The position numbers and the translations under genes were made by a program. The notes under the pieces were generated by a model. It was not told where the DNA came from, did no database searches, and was given only the letters and a program-made list of their open reading frames with translations. A stretch of 64,000 bases of DNA from JAAXQD01 sp963790095 (lineage in GTDB: Bacteria; Desulfobacterota; Desulfobacteria; Desulfobacterales; UBA11574), in NCBI GenBank assembly GCA_963790095.1, contig CAWBNO010000003.1, positions 58,677 to 122,676 of the forward strand, read 5' to 3'. Below are positions 18,533 through 27,968 of this stretch, one piece after another (the first letter of the stretch is position 1; each line of letters opens with the position of its first letter).

Positions 18533-20758
18533 ATGAAAATTGGCAGAAGAGGTTTCTTGTCGTTCGTAATTGGCGGTGCAGCCGGTACAGCCCTTTCACC
18601 ATTACCATGGAAGATGATGGATGACAGCTCCATATGGACACAAATGTGGCCGTGGACGCCGGTGCCCGAAGATGGTGAAGCCAGTTACGTCAACTCTGTT
18701 TGTACCCTCTGTTCCGGGCATTGCGGTATTACGGTACGAAAAATCGATAATCGGGCCGTTAAAATCGAGGGGATGAAAGGGCACCCTGTAAACAATGGCG
18801 GCATATGCCTTCTGGGGCTGTCAGGCCTTCAACTTCTTTATGGGCCCATGCGGGTCAAGACGCCCTTGAAAAGGACAGGGAAAAGGGGGCAAGGGCAATG
18901 GGAAAAAATTTCCTGGAACGATGCGGTTTCAGAAGTCGTGGAAAAACTCCGGGACATAAGATCAGAAGGGAATCCCCAGACCGTAGGGGTTATCTCGGGT
19001 TCAGATCGGGGCACCGTATCTCGGCTCTTTGAAAGATTTCTCACCGCCTATGGTTCACCGAATTTTATGCGAATGCCGTCGATTCGTGATTCCTATGAAC
19101 TAACCCAATATCTGATGCAGGGTGTTCAGGCTTTGCCCGGCTTTGATTTTGAAAACGCCGACTTTGTCTTGAGCTTTGGAAGCGGTATCATCGACGGCTG
19201 GGGATCACCGGTACGGATGTCCAGAGTCCACAGCGCCTGGCAAAGTGCCGACGTGAAAGTTATTCAGATTGAGCCGCGTCTGTCCAACACGGCCGCCAGA
19301 TCAGACAAATGGATCCCCATCAACCCAGGTACCGAAGGGGCGCTGGCCATGGGGCTGGCCCATGTTATCGTAAAAGAGTCATTGTACGATGCCGCCTTTG
19401 TTGAAAATGACGTCGAAGGATTTCTGGACTGGAAAAATCTTGTCATTGATAAATACAACCCGGACACCGTAGCATCCATCACCGGGATAGACACCGGCAC
19501 CATTGTCGTGCTGGCCCGGGGTTTTGCCAATGCCTCAAAACCGATGGCTGTTTGCGGGCGGGGCAATGGAACCACCCCGGTCAGCCTCGATGAATGTATG
19601 GCGGTGAATGCGTTAAATGCTCTGGTGGGCAACATCAATAAAAAGGGTGGTGTTTGGGCCGTTTCCGAACCCGATTATATCAATTGGCCGGAAATTGATA
19701 CAGACGCTAAGGCCGCAGCCGGTCTGCAGCATGAACGATTGGATGGCGCCGGGAGTAAAACCTATCCGTTCACCCGGTATTTGTTGCCCCGGCTCCCAGA
19801 GACCATCGACGCCGGAGAAAATTATCCGTTGCAGGCACTCTTTGTATCCGGGTCCAATCCGCTGTACACCCATCCGGATACCCAAGCCGTCAGGAACGCC
19901 TTTGACAAGATTCCTTTGGTGGTCAGTTTTTCTTCTTACATGGATGAAACAGCTCAAAACGCCGATCTTATCCTTCCGAATCACATGTATCTTGAACGTT
20001 ATGAAGATGTCCCAACACCGGCCGGTATGATTCAACCGGTTATCGGCCTCTCCAAACCGGTGGTTGAACCCCAGTTCGACACCCGGCATGTGGGAGATGT
20101 CATCATTCAGATGGCCAAAGGGCTGGGGGGCAGCGTCGCAAAAACGTTTCCGTGGGACAGCTATGATGCCTGTCTCAAAGAGACCCTGGGCGACCGATGG
20201 AAATTTTTAATGGAGAAAGGATTCTGGGAAAACACCGGGGCGATGCCGCCGTTCTTTGGGGCATCCTATGAAACGGCTTCGGGAAAGTTCGAGCTGATCA
20301 ACAAGGATACCAGGTCAATTCCCCAATTTAAACCGGTGAGCATCGAGGGCGACGAAAAGGATTATCCCCTTCTGCTCATCCCCTACGATTCCATGAGACT
20401 GGCAGGTGGTTTTATTGGAGATCCCCCGTTTGTCATGAAAACGGTGGAGGATTCCATCCTCAAAGGTACGGATGTTTTTGTTGAACTCAATCCAAAAACT
20501 GCCAGAAATCAAGGGCTGCGTGAAGGCCAGCGGGTCGTGTTGACCACGCCCAAAGGAAAAGCAGAGGTCAAAGTTCATCTTTTTGAGGGTATTATGCCCG
20601 GTCTCGTTGCACTGCCCAGGGGGCTGGGCCATACTGCCTGGGACGAATACCTGGCGGGCAAGGGGATAAATTTCAACGCGCTCATCAGTCCGGTTGAAGA
20701 TCCGGATTCCGGTCTGGATGCAGCCTGGGGAATCCGGGCGAAGTTAGAAAAAGCCTGA
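18533..20758 (+). CDS. qrcB: Quinone reductase complex molybdopterin-oxidoreductase-like subunit QrcB
   Basis: A 741-residue member of the molybdopterin oxidoreductase family. A twin-arginine signal (GRRGFLSFVIGGAAGTALS) opens the protein, so it is exported folded by Tat. The N-terminal cluster motif CTLCSGHC plus a cysteine about 27 residues later (GGICLLG) could bind one [4Fe-4S] cluster. The C-terminal molybdopterin-dinucleotide-binding-like domain is present (~600-735). In the characterised Qrc complex this subunit was reported to lack a metal cofactor and act structurally in electron transfer; whether that holds here is inference. AAGGGG precedes the ATG, 43 bases after qrcA. Confidence 0.92.
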   Translation: MKIGRRGFLSFVIGGAAGTALSPLPWKMMDDSSIWTQMWPWTPVPEDGEASYVNSVCTLCSGHCGITVRKIDNRAVKIEGMKGHPVNNGGICLLGLSGLQLLYGPMRVKTPLKRTGKRGQGQWEKISWNDAVSEVVEKLRDIRSEGNPQTVGVISGSDRGTVSRLFERFLTAYGSPNFMRMPSIRDSYELTQYLMQGVQALPGFDFENADFVLSFGSGIIDGWGSPVRMSRVHSAWQSADVKVIQIEPRLSNTAARSDKWIPINPGTEGALAMGLAHVIVKESLYDAAFVENDVEGFLDWKNLVIDKYNPDTVASITGIDTGTIVVLARGFANASKPMAVCGRGNGTTPVSLDECMAVNALNALVGNINKKGGVWAVSEPDYINWPEIDTDAKAAAGLQHERLDGAGSKTYPFTRYLLPRLPETIDAGENYPLQALFVSGSNPLYTHPDTQAVRNAFDKIPLVVSFSSYMDETAQNADLILPNHMYLERYEDVPTPAGMIQPVIGLSKPVVEPQFDTRHVGDVIIQMAKGLGGSVAKTFPWDSYDACLKETLGDRWKFLMEKGFWENTGAMPPFFGASYETASGKFELINKDTRSIPQFKPVSIEGDEKDYPLLLIPYDSMRLAGGFIGDPPFVMKTVEDSILKGTDVFVELNPKTARNQGLREGQRVVLTTPKGKAEVKVHLFEGIMPGLVALPRGLGHTAWDEYLAGKGINFNALISPVEDPDSGLDAAWGIRAKLEKA

Positions 20759-20840
20759 TCGTATTTACGGTTGAAGATAGAAAATTTTCCGGCGCATCGG
20801 CTAATTTTCACGTTAATGTTGCCAATCTAAAGAGGTTCTG

Positions 20841-21671
20841 ATGAAAGAAGGACGTACACACAAGAAATTCCAGAAATTTGGGATGGTCATCGATCTGGAT
20901 AAATGCACCGGGTGCGGCAGCTGCATGGTGGCTTGTATGGCTGAGAACAATGTGCCCTTTAGGAAAGATGAATCGAACAAACTTCTGAGTATCACATGGA
21001 TGCGTGTCTATAAGTTGACCAATGGAATGCCGTTTCCGAAAATAGATGTATGCTACCTTCCCAGACCTTGTATGCAATGTGCCGGTCAACATGAAGGGCA
21101 TTCACCCTGCGTATCGGTTTGTCCGGCCATCGCAACGGACTACAGCATGGAATCCGGGATTGTCAGCCAGATCTATACCCGGTGTTTTGGATGTCGTTAC
21201 TGTATGGCGTCGTGTCCGTATCATGCCCGCTATTTCAATTGGTGGGATCCCATCTGGCCCGACGGCATGGAAAAGTACCTGAGCCCCAACGTATCGCCCC
21301 GTATGCGCGGCGTGGTGGAAAAATGCAGTTTCTGCTTTCACCGATATCAGCTGGCCAAGGACAGGGCGTTTATGGAAGGAAGACCTGACCTCCAAGAGGA
21401 TGACTATCAAACCGCATGCACCCAGGCATGCCCTGCCGGAGCCATTACCTTCGGAGATCTGAACAATCCGGGGCATGCGGTGGCCAAGATGGTCGAACCC
21501 GACCCTAAACACGGCGGCCGGCCGAAAAACCCCCATGCATTCCGGTTGCTGGAGCGGCTGGGCACCAACCCCAAAGTCTATTATCTTTCAAGCCGGGAAT
21601 GGGTGCGGCGGGCCGGCGATAATTATTTGGAAAACGAAAAAAAAGTCAAAAAGCCGGTACACCACGGTTAA
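20841..21671 (+). CDS. qrcC: Quinone reductase complex iron-sulfur subunit QrcC
   Basis: A 276-residue ferredoxin-like protein of the PsrB/DmsB/HybA type, relaying electrons between QrcA/QrcB and the membrane subunit. Four cysteine groups are visible: CTGCGSCMVAC; CMQCAGQHEGHSPCVSVC; CFGCRYCMASC; and CSFC with CTQACPAGAI. They can hold up to four cubane clusters. It has no signal peptide of its own and probably leaves the cell bound to the Tat-exported QrcB. AGAGG lies before the ATG. Confidence 0.93.
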   Translation: MKEGRTHKKFQKFGMVIDLDKCTGCGSCMVACMAENNVPFRKDESNKLLSITWMRVYKLTNGMPFPKIDVCYLPRPCMQCAGQHEGHSPCVSVCPAIATDYSMESGIVSQIYTRCFGCRYCMASCPYHARYFNWWDPIWPDGMEKYLSPNVSPRMRGVVEKCSFCFHRYQLAKDRAFMEGRPDLQEDDYQTACTQACPAGAITFGDLNNPGHAVAKMVEPDPKHGGRPKNPHAFRLLERLGTNPKVYYLSSREWVRRAGDNYLENEKKVKKPVHHG

Positions 21672-21717
21672 CGGTTAACAGGAACTGAAACTGTATTTAT
21701 TGAGGAGTACATAACAT

Positions 21718-23025
21718 ATGGATTCTGCATTAATACCCAAAGGCGTTAAGCGCTGCCCGTTGTGGCAATTTCTCTTGTTCATCGGTGCAGTCGGCATTGT
21801 ACTGCTGTGGGGCGTTTATGCCATGTTTCTCTGCTGGTTCAAGGGGCTTAACCAGACCAACATGAACGACTACTACGGGTTTGCACTGTGGATCTGGGCC
21901 GACCTTGCCGTAATTGCGGTTGGCGGCGGTGCATTTTTTACCGGGTTGCTGAGATATATCTTCGGAAAGGATGCCCTCAAGAACATCATCAATTATGCAG
22001 TTCTGATCGGTTTTATCTGCTACAGTTCGGCGCTGCTCATTTTGGCCATCGACATCGGGCAGCCCCTGCGGGGATGGTTTATTTTCTGGCATGCCAATGT
22101 TCATTCCATGCTGACGGAGGTGGCGTTCTGCCTTTCCTGTTATTTCGGTGTGTTGACCATTGAATATATTCCCCTTATTCTTGAAAACCGCCAAATCGAC
22201 AAGGTGCCGTTCTTTCATCATCTCGGTCACAACATGCATGAAGTCATGGCGGTATTTGCTGCAACCGGCGCCTTCCTTTCCTTTTTCCACCAGGGCTCTC
22301 TGGGCGGTGTCGCGGGTGTTCTCTTCGGACGGCCCTTTGCCTTTCGGGAAGGGATTTTTATCTGGCCGTGGACCTTCTTTCTATTTACATGGTCTGCTGC
22401 TGCCTGCGGACCGTGTTTTACTATTCTGGTTACAAAAATTACTGAAAAAGTGGTGGGGAAGAAACTGGTAAAGGACAATGCCATTGAACTTCTGGCCAAA
22501 ATTTCCGGGTGGATGCTTCTGACATACGCCATTGCCAAGTTTATCGACACCTGGTACTGGGCCACGGTTTTGGCGCCGTCCCAGGGATTTACACTGATGG
22601 ATTTTTATACCAACAATCCTTTGTATGGGATCTGGATTCTTATTACGGAAATTGCCATCTGCGGCTTTGTTCCTGCGGCCATTCTGATTACCCAAAAAGG
22701 GCGTAAAAACCCGGTGACACTCTGGATTGCCATAAGCCTTGCGGTGGTCGGAGTTTGTCTCAATCGCTGGGTCATGGTGCTGCAGATCATGGCGGTTCCT
22801 GTGATGACTTTCGATAATTGGGTTCTGTATTTCCCGAGCTGGCAGGAAGTTGCCACCACCATACTCCCGGTGGCGTACGGTGTTATTCTCATCGCAATTT
22901 CATACCGTTATCTGCCGGTATTCCCCAATGAGGCGGAGCTGAATCCCATGGAACCCTTGCCGGCAGAAGAATTCGTGGAATCGCCGGTTGATTTGGAGCC
23001 GGACTTGAAGCCGGTTGAAGCTTAA
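21718..23025 (+). CDS. qrcD: Quinone reductase complex integral membrane subunit QrcD (NrfD/PsrC family)
   Basis: A 435-residue polytopic membrane protein with about ten hydrophobic helices, belonging to the NrfD/PsrC family that binds quinone at the periplasmic side. It is the membrane anchor and menaquinone-reducing subunit of Qrc. The first helix follows a short N-terminus (WQFLLFIGAVGIVLLWGVYA). The last ~35 residues are acidic, Pro/Glu-rich and predicted cytoplasmic. Its start is preceded by TGAGGAG. It is followed 20 bases later by a small membrane-protein gene. Confidence 0.93.
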   Translation: MDSALIPKGVKRCPLWQFLLFIGAVGIVLLWGVYAMFLCWFKGLNQTNMNDYYGFALWIWADLAVIAVGGGAFFTGLLRYIFGKDALKNIINYAVLIGFICYSSALLILAIDIGQPLRGWFIFWHANVHSMLTEVAFCLSCYFGVLTIEYIPLILENRQIDKVPFFHHLGHNMHEVMAVFAATGAFLSFFHQGSLGGVAGVLFGRPFAFREGIFIWPWTFFLFTWSAAACGPCFTILVTKITEKVVGKKLVKDNAIELLAKISGWMLLTYAIAKFIDTWYWATVLAPSQGFTLMDFYTNNPLYGIWILITEIAICGFVPAAILITQKGRKNPVTLWIAISLAVVGVCLNRWVMVLQIMAVPVMTFDNWVLYFPSWQEVATTILPVAYGVILIAISYRYLPVFPNEAELNPMEPLPAEEFVESPVDLEPDLKPVEA

Positions 23026-23045
23026 AGAAAACAGGAGGATGAGGT

Positions 23046-23204
23046 ATGTTCCCTTTTAATTTTGAATGGATCTGGGACATGGGGCATGTGGTTTTCATGG
23101 GCGGCCTGTGGTATGCCCTCACCATATTGGGCATTGGTATGACCTACTGTATTATCAAGGCGGCCATGGATGCATCCAAGGATAATGGCGACCCTCACCA
23201 TTGA
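23046..23204 (+). CDS. Small single-span membrane protein at the end of the qrc operon
   Basis: A 52-codon reading frame starting MFPFNFEWIWDMGHV and ending DNGDPHH. Residues ~14-40 form one hydrophobic span, with an aromatic N-terminus and a polar, Asp/His-containing C-terminus. Support for its being real: a strong Shine-Dalgarno sequence (CAGGAGG) about seven bases upstream, only 20 bases after qrcD, and a composition typical of small respiratory-complex subunits. I know no named family for it. It may be an accessory or stabilising Qrc subunit (inference). Confidence 0.7.
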   Translation: MFPFNFEWIWDMGHVVFMGGLWYALTILGIGMTYCIIKAAMDASKDNGDPHH

Positions 23205-23282
23205 CATTCGAAGACATTTCTGGATTAAAAGCGCTGACCTCGCCATGAAGCCGGGGGAGCGCTTTTTTGTTTGAACAAGGTT

Positions 23283-23475
23283 GATGAACTCGTAAAAAGT
23301 CTGATTTTGCTCGCTCCGCAAGCAATTTTGGGATTCATGACGCGCCTGGCTAAATTGCAAGAACTCGGGCTAACGCCCTCAAACAGCTTGCAATTTTTAA
23401 CGCCAGACGCATCATGAATCTTTCTCCAAAATTGCTCGATGTCGCTCACAAAAGACTTTTTACGAAACCGTCAAG
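23283..23475. repeat. Long imperfect-palindrome repeat, family 1, copy A
   Basis: A ~190-base element beginning GATGAACTCGTAAAAAGTCT and ending in the near-inverted AGACTTTTTACGAAACCGTC. Inner segments are also inverted copies: GGATTCATGACGC with the TCATGAATC arm, and AAATTGCAAG with CTTGCAATTT. The whole can fold into one long stem. It is nearly identical to the copy at 27969-28153 and ends eight bases before the murA start codon. Confidence 0.85.
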
Positions 23476-23482
23476 GTTATAT

Positions 23483-24736
23483 ATGGACAAAATACTGGTG
23501 GAAGGCGGGCGTCCCCTGGAGGGAGAGGTCAGAATCAGCGGTGCTAAAAATGCCGCCCTTCCGATTCTTATATCTTCTCTGCTGGCCGATGGGTGGAATA
23601 CCTATTCCAATGTCCCGGATCTCAAAGACATTCAGAGCACCAAAATCTTGCTTTCCAAACTCGGCGCCAGGATAGAGACAGACGGTGATACCATCCGAAT
23701 CGATACCGGGAGTGTTCGCTGTCACGAGGCACCGTATGAGCTCGTCCGGAAGATGCGGGCTTCAATTCTGGTCCTGGGTCCCCTTGTGGCAAGGCTTAAA
23801 AAAGCAAGGGTGTCTTTACCGGGGGGATGTGCCATCGGTGCGCGCCCCATTAATCTGCATTTAAAAGGGCTTGCCAGTCTCGGGGCCAAAATCGAATTGG
23901 AACACGGGTATGTGGAAGCTGTTTGTGACCGTCTTCAAGGCGACGAGATTTATCTGGACATGCCCACCGTAACCGGAACCGAAAATCTTATGATGGCGGC
24001 GGTTCTGGCCGAAGGGGTCACCGTCTTGAAAAATGTGGCCCGAGAGCCGGAAGTGGTGGCACTGGCGGATGTTTTGATCCAAATGGGGGCAAAAATAAAC
24101 GGCGCCGGAACTTCGGTGATCACCATCCAAGGGGTATCCAGACTGAAACCGGTATCTGTTTCCATTATACCTGACCGAATCGAAGCCGGCACCTTTATGG
24201 TTTCGGCAGCCCTTACCCAAGGGGATGTAACCCTTTTAGACTGTGAACCCGAGCACCTTGAAGCGGTGATCCACAAGCTGAGACTCAGCGGTGCCGACAT
24301 AACGGTCAAGGGTAAATCCGTCCGGGTCAAGGGGGGCGATGAAATTGTCAGTGTCGATGTAAAAACCTTGCCCTATCCAGGATTCCCCACCGATATGCAG
24401 GCGCAGTTTATGGTGCTCATGTCGGTTGCAAGCGGTTTTAGCATTATTTCTGAAACCATTTTTGAGAATCGTTTTATTCATGTCAGCGAGCTCAAGCGCA
24501 TGGGCGCTGACGTTAAAATATCAGGGAATACCGCAATGATCACCGGGGTGCCGACGCTCTCCGGTGCACCGGTGATGGCTTCGGATCTCAGAGCCAGTGC
24601 TTCGTTGATTCTGGCCGGCCTGGTTGCACACGGTACCACGGAAGTGAATCGCGTGTATCATCTGGACCGGGGTTATGAAGCTATCGAACATAAATTCGCC
24701 CGCCTCGGGGCAGCGATTCGGCGGGAAAAAATCTGA
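23483..24736 (+). CDS. murA: UDP-N-acetylglucosamine 1-carboxyvinyltransferase
   Basis: First committed step of peptidoglycan synthesis: adds enolpyruvate from PEP to UDP-GlcNAc in the cytoplasm. At 417 residues it matches the family length. The N-terminus MDKILVEGGRPLEGEVRIS, ISGAKNAALPIL with the conserved KN pair, and the active-site loop PGGCAIGARPIN, whose cysteine is the fosfomycin target, are all present. A longer in-frame start at 23414 exists but would translate the repeat element; 23483 matches the family start. The Shine-Dalgarno sequence is weak (AAGG). Confidence 0.95.
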   Translation: MDKILVEGGRPLEGEVRISGAKNAALPILISSLLADGWNTYSNVPDLKDIQSTKILLSKLGARIETDGDTIRIDTGSVRCHEAPYELVRKMRASILVLGPLVARLKKARVSLPGGCAIGARPINLHLKGLASLGAKIELEHGYVEAVCDRLQGDEIYLDMPTVTGTENLMMAAVLAEGVTVLKNVAREPEVVALADVLIQMGAKINGAGTSVITIQGVSRLKPVSVSIIPDRIEAGTFMVSAALTQGDVTLLDCEPEHLEAVIHKLRLSGADITVKGKSVRVKGGDEIVSVDVKTLPYPGFPTDMQAQFMVLMSVASGFSIISETIFENRFIHVSELKRMGADVKISGNTAMITGVPTLSGAPVMASDLRASASLILAGLVAHGTTEVNRVYHLDRGYEAIEHKFARLGAAIRREKI

Positions 24737-24767
24737 AAGGCCCCTGAAAAAGGTCCCCTTTTGCCCC

Positions 24768-27365
24768 ATGACCGATTCATTTTACGCTCGCCCTATCATT
24801 CCCTTATTGTTATCGATGATATCCGGTATCGTCGTGGGCACCGGATTTCCGGGCTACGGGACCTGGGCCTACATGGGTGTTGGGGTATGTACCGGCATCC
24901 TCGTCTATTGGATCCGGGAAAAAAGAACGGCCCTGATTTGCCCTCTGATCCTTTTGTATGTCCTGGGATATCTGTCCATACTCCCGTGGACGGCCCCCGG
25001 ATTCCCTTCCAACCACATCATCCGTTTTGTGGATATGCCGGCATGGAAAATCGTCGGTATCATCCGCACGCCGGTTGCAATATATCCAAACCGACAAAAA
25101 TTCATATTGCGTGCCGAGTCCCTCCAAGGAAGCAACGGGTCTTTTCCCGTGGTTGGAAGAATCCGTTTAACCGTATCCGGGGAGGGGCCGAAATTGCAAA
25201 AAGGAGACCGGATTGCGGTATTCGGGAAAATAAGATCCATCAGAAACTTCAACAATCCCGGGGGATTCGATTATAAAAGGTATATGGCGTTTAAAAAGGT
25301 TTGGGGAACCGCCTATGTTTCATCCCAGAAGGTCGCCCTCCTGGAAAAAGGTTCGGGAAAAGGGGTTGCCACCATCATCGCGGAGGTCCGCAGCAAATTT
25401 TCCGATCTGATCGACGCAGCCGTTACCGGAAAGGCGAACGGTTTAATCAAAGCCCTCATCATCGGGGACCGGAGCTCGATTCCACAGGATCTAAGAGATG
25501 CTTTCAACCGGGCGGGGATCGGCCACCTTTTGGCCATTTCAGGGCTTCACATCGGAATCGTTGCAACGGCGGCGTTTTTGTTTTTCAGCTGGATGCTGTC
25601 TCATATTAAAGTGCTTCTGTGGCATGCATGGACCAAAAAGGGGGCGGTACTTTTATCCGGGATTCCGGTGTTGATATACGGTTTCATTTCGGGAATGTCC
25701 CCGTCCACGCAGCGGGCGGTCATTATGGTGATGGTATTCCTCACCGCTTTTTTGTTCGAGAGGGAGCATGACCCCATGAACACCCTGGCGCTGGCGGCCA
25801 TGTTGATTCTGGTCGTTCATCCGCCCTCACTTTTTTCAATTTCATTTCAGCTCTCTTTTACCGCTGTTCTTGCCATCATTTACGGTCTGTCCAAAGTGGA
25901 ATCTCCATGGGTATCTCCTGACATCCGGGGGAAAAGGCCCAAAATATCCAAGGTCGCCACCACGCTGTTTTCTTTTTTCATGGCATCGCTCTTTGCCATT
26001 TTGGGAACCCTTCCCCTGGTGATGTTGTACTTTAACCAGATTTCCCTGGTGGGCCTTTTGACAAACTTTATCATGGTCCCCATGATCGGTTTCGTGGCGG
26101 TACCCCTGGGGTTGATGGCCGTATTTCTATATCCGCTGACGGTTTACGGGGCATGGGTCTGTCTCCAAGTATGTTCGGCGGTGCTGACCCCGGCCCTTTT
26201 TATCATAAATATTTTTGCAGAAATGCCGTTTTCGGCAGTGAAAACCGTAACGCCGAGCCATCTGGAAATTTGGTGCTTTTATTTCCTGTTTTGGGCGGTT
26301 CTAAACCTAAAACATATCCCGTTCAAAAAACACCGGAAACCGGATGAAATCCCGAAAATAGAAGGCCGGATTCAAGGCCAAAATGTTGTTCAAAGATTTT
26401 CGCCGGTGATTGTCCTTCTGGTGGTGTTGGTTTTCATGGCCGATGTCGGCTACTGGTTTTATCAGCGGTGTTGGCAGGATGATCTCAGAGTGACGATGAT
26501 CGACGTCGGAGATGGTAATTCCACCCTTATGGAACTCCCCTATGGATACACGATACTTTTGGATGGCGGGGGTTTTTCCGATAATCGCATCTTCGATATG
26601 GGCGCCAGAATTGTCGCCCCCTTCTTATGGCAAAAAAAGATCAAAACCATCGATACACTGGTGCTTTCCCATCCCAACAGCGATCACTTGAACGGGCTGA
26701 TATACATTGCAGAACATTTCAACGTCAAACATGTGTGGACGAATCACGAAGCGGCAAATACCTTCGGGTACAAAAAATTCATGGATGGAATAAAAGAAAA
26801 GAAAATTCAGATGCCCGGGTACCCGGAAATCTTCGGAGCCCATGACATTAACGGCGTTCATATGGACATAGTGTATCCCCCCGTCGATTTCACTGAAAAG
26901 AGAAAAAGGGAACCCTGGCGGAATCCAAACAACAATTCACTGGTTCTAAAAGCGTCCTTGGGATCGGAATCGTTTCTGTTCCCGGGGGATATCATGGCCC
27001 GGGCCGAATATGAGCTGGTTTCCACTGTAGGGGACAAATTGAAAAGTACGGTCCTTTTGGTGCCGCATCACGGCAGCAAAACATCGAGTTCCGATTGGTT
27101 TGTAAAAACGGTGAATCCTGGGGTGGTGGTCATATCATCGGGATGGAGAAGCCGGTTCGGGTTCCCCCACCCCTCGGTACTGAAACGATATGAAAAAATG
27201 CAATGCCGTGTACTGGGCACCGCCCGTAACGGCGCCATATCCATGTCCACAGACGGTCAAACACTGACGATTCGACCCACCATCATCGACCAGAACACAT
27301 CTCGCGACGAACAAGGGGCTTTGCCCCGGTTGGAACAATGGAAACCTTTTGCAAAAAAAAGTTGA
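24768..27365 (+). CDS. comEC: ComEC/Rec2 family DNA-uptake channel protein
   Basis: About 865 residues. It has an N-terminal ComEC domain with short hydrophobic segments (~1-160), a central competence domain of many membrane helices (~220-540; motif GIGHLLAISGLHIG near 250), and a C-terminal metallo-beta-lactamase-like domain (~600-840; SHPNSDHLNG and LVPHHGSKTSSS). ComEC brings single-stranded DNA across the inner membrane in competent cells; the lactamase-like domain is thought to degrade the other strand. The ATG at 24768 fits the family N-terminus; an earlier in-frame ATG at 24675 overlaps murA. No other competence genes are in the window. Confidence 0.88.
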   Translation: MTDSFYARPIIPLLLSMISGIVVGTGFPGYGTWAYMGVGVCTGILVYWIREKRTALICPLILLYVLGYLSILPWTAPGFPSNHIIRFVDMPAWKIVGIIRTPVAIYPNRQKFILRAESLQGSNGSFPVVGRIRLTVSGEGPKLQKGDRIAVFGKIRSIRNFNNPGGFDYKRYMAFKKVWGTAYVSSQKVALLEKGSGKGVATIIAEVRSKFSDLIDAAVTGKANGLIKALIIGDRSSIPQDLRDAFNRAGIGHLLAISGLHIGIVATAAFLFFSWMLSHIKVLLWHAWTKKGAVLLSGIPVLIYGFISGMSPSTQRAVIMVMVFLTAFLFEREHDPMNTLALAAMLILVVHPPSLFSISFQLSFTAVLAIIYGLSKVESPWVSPDIRGKRPKISKVATTLFSFFMASLFAILGTLPLVMLYFNQISLVGLLTNFIMVPMIGFVAVPLGLMAVFLYPLTVYGAWVCLQVCSAVLTPALFIINIFAEMPFSAVKTVTPSHLEIWCFYFLFWAVLNLKHIPFKKHRKPDEIPKIEGRIQGQNVVQRFSPVIVLLVVLVFMADVGYWFYQRCWQDDLRVTMIDVGDGNSTLMELPYGYTILLDGGGFSDNRIFDMGARIVAPFLWQKKIKTIDTLVLSHPNSDHLNGLIYIAEHFNVKHVWTNHEAANTFGYKKFMDGIKEKKIQMPGYPEIFGAHDINGVHMDIVYPPVDFTEKRKREPWRNPNNNSLVLKASLGSESFLFPGDIMARAEYELVSTVGDKLKSTVLLVPHHGSKTSSSDWFVKTVNPGVVVISSGWRSRFGFPHPSVLKRYEKMQCRVLGTARNGAISMSTDGQTLTIRPTIIDQNTSRDEQGALPRLEQWKPFAKKS

Positions 27366-27381
27366 CCGTTAGACAATTTAT

Positions 27382-27412
27382 GGTTTCGCAAAAAGTCCGT
27401 TTTGCTCGCTGT
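27382..27412. repeat. Fragment related to repeat family 1
   Basis: TTTCGCAAAAAGTCCGTTTT followed by GCTCGCTGTCC resembles the left end of the family 1 repeats (CTCGTAAAAAGTCTGATTTT GCTCGCTCCGC) but has no right arm nearby. It lies 20 bases after comEC. Nothing else was recognised in 27366-27539. Confidence 0.45.
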
Positions 27413-27539
27413 CCATCATCTGGTCCAAACATCGATACAGATCGAGCTAAAAATCGCTCAATTTAGGTTTATGTAACATTTCGTTTTTGCACGTTAAAAT
27501 GCGAGCTTCCCATTTTTTTAAAAAAAACAAATAATTAGC

Positions 27540-27568
27540 TTGATTTGTTCCCAAATAAAGATTATGAT
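27540..27568 (+). promoter_or_regulatory. Candidate promoter of the first cold-shock gene
   Basis: TTGATT (27540-27545) and TATGAT (27563-27568) are 17 bases apart. This gives an untranslated leader of about 115 bases before the start codon, in keeping with the long leaders of cold-shock mRNAs. Confidence 0.5.
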
Positions 27569-27692
27569 ATATTCAATCAATTAAGTCCTGCTCAGTCTGC
27601 GGGGCGGTTTCTCTCTGAAGGAACAATCCATCTGTCAAAGTGGCACCCTCCAGTTTGTGACGTTGAAATTTTTTTGAAAGGAGGATGTTATC

Positions 27693-27893
27693 ATGACCAA
27701 TGGAACTGTTAAATGGTTTAACGACTCAAAAGGGTTCGGATTCATCGAGCAGGAAGATGGGCCGGATGTATTTGTTCATCATCGAGCAATCAATTCAGAC
27801 GGTTTTAAATCCCTCAATGAAGGGGATCGAGTTTCCTTTGATATAGAGCAAGGACAAAAAGGTCCTGCCGCTGCAAATGTCACTGTAATTTAG
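27693..27893 (+). CDS. Cold-shock domain protein (CspA family)
   Basis: A 66-residue single cold-shock domain that binds single-stranded RNA and DNA and melts RNA structure. RNP1 (KGFGFIEQ) and RNP2 (VFVHHRAI) are both intact, and the N-terminus NGTVKWFNDSKGF is canonical. GAAAGGAGG precedes the ATG. It is monocistronic, with its own promoter candidate and terminator. Confidence 0.96.
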   Translation: MTNGTVKWFNDSKGFGFIEQEDGPDVFVHHRAINSDGFKSLNEGDRVSFDIEQGQKGPAAANVTVI

Positions 27894-27913
27894 TCTTATG
27901 TTCTGAATAAAAA

Positions 27914-27950
27914 GGGCGTTCCTTCTTCAACTGAAGGGATGCCTTTTTTT
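27914..27950 (+). terminator. Rho-independent terminator of the cold-shock gene
   Basis: GGCGTTCCTTC (27915-27925) pairs with GAAGGGATGCC (27933-27943) with two G-T pairs across a 7-base loop, followed by seven Ts. Confidence 0.88.
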
Positions 27951-27968
27951 GTTGTTAATATGAAAAAT

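Noticed and set aside
23414..23482. N-terminal extension of murA
   Set aside because: These codons lie inside the inverted repeat and have no match to MurA; the family N-terminus begins at 23483.
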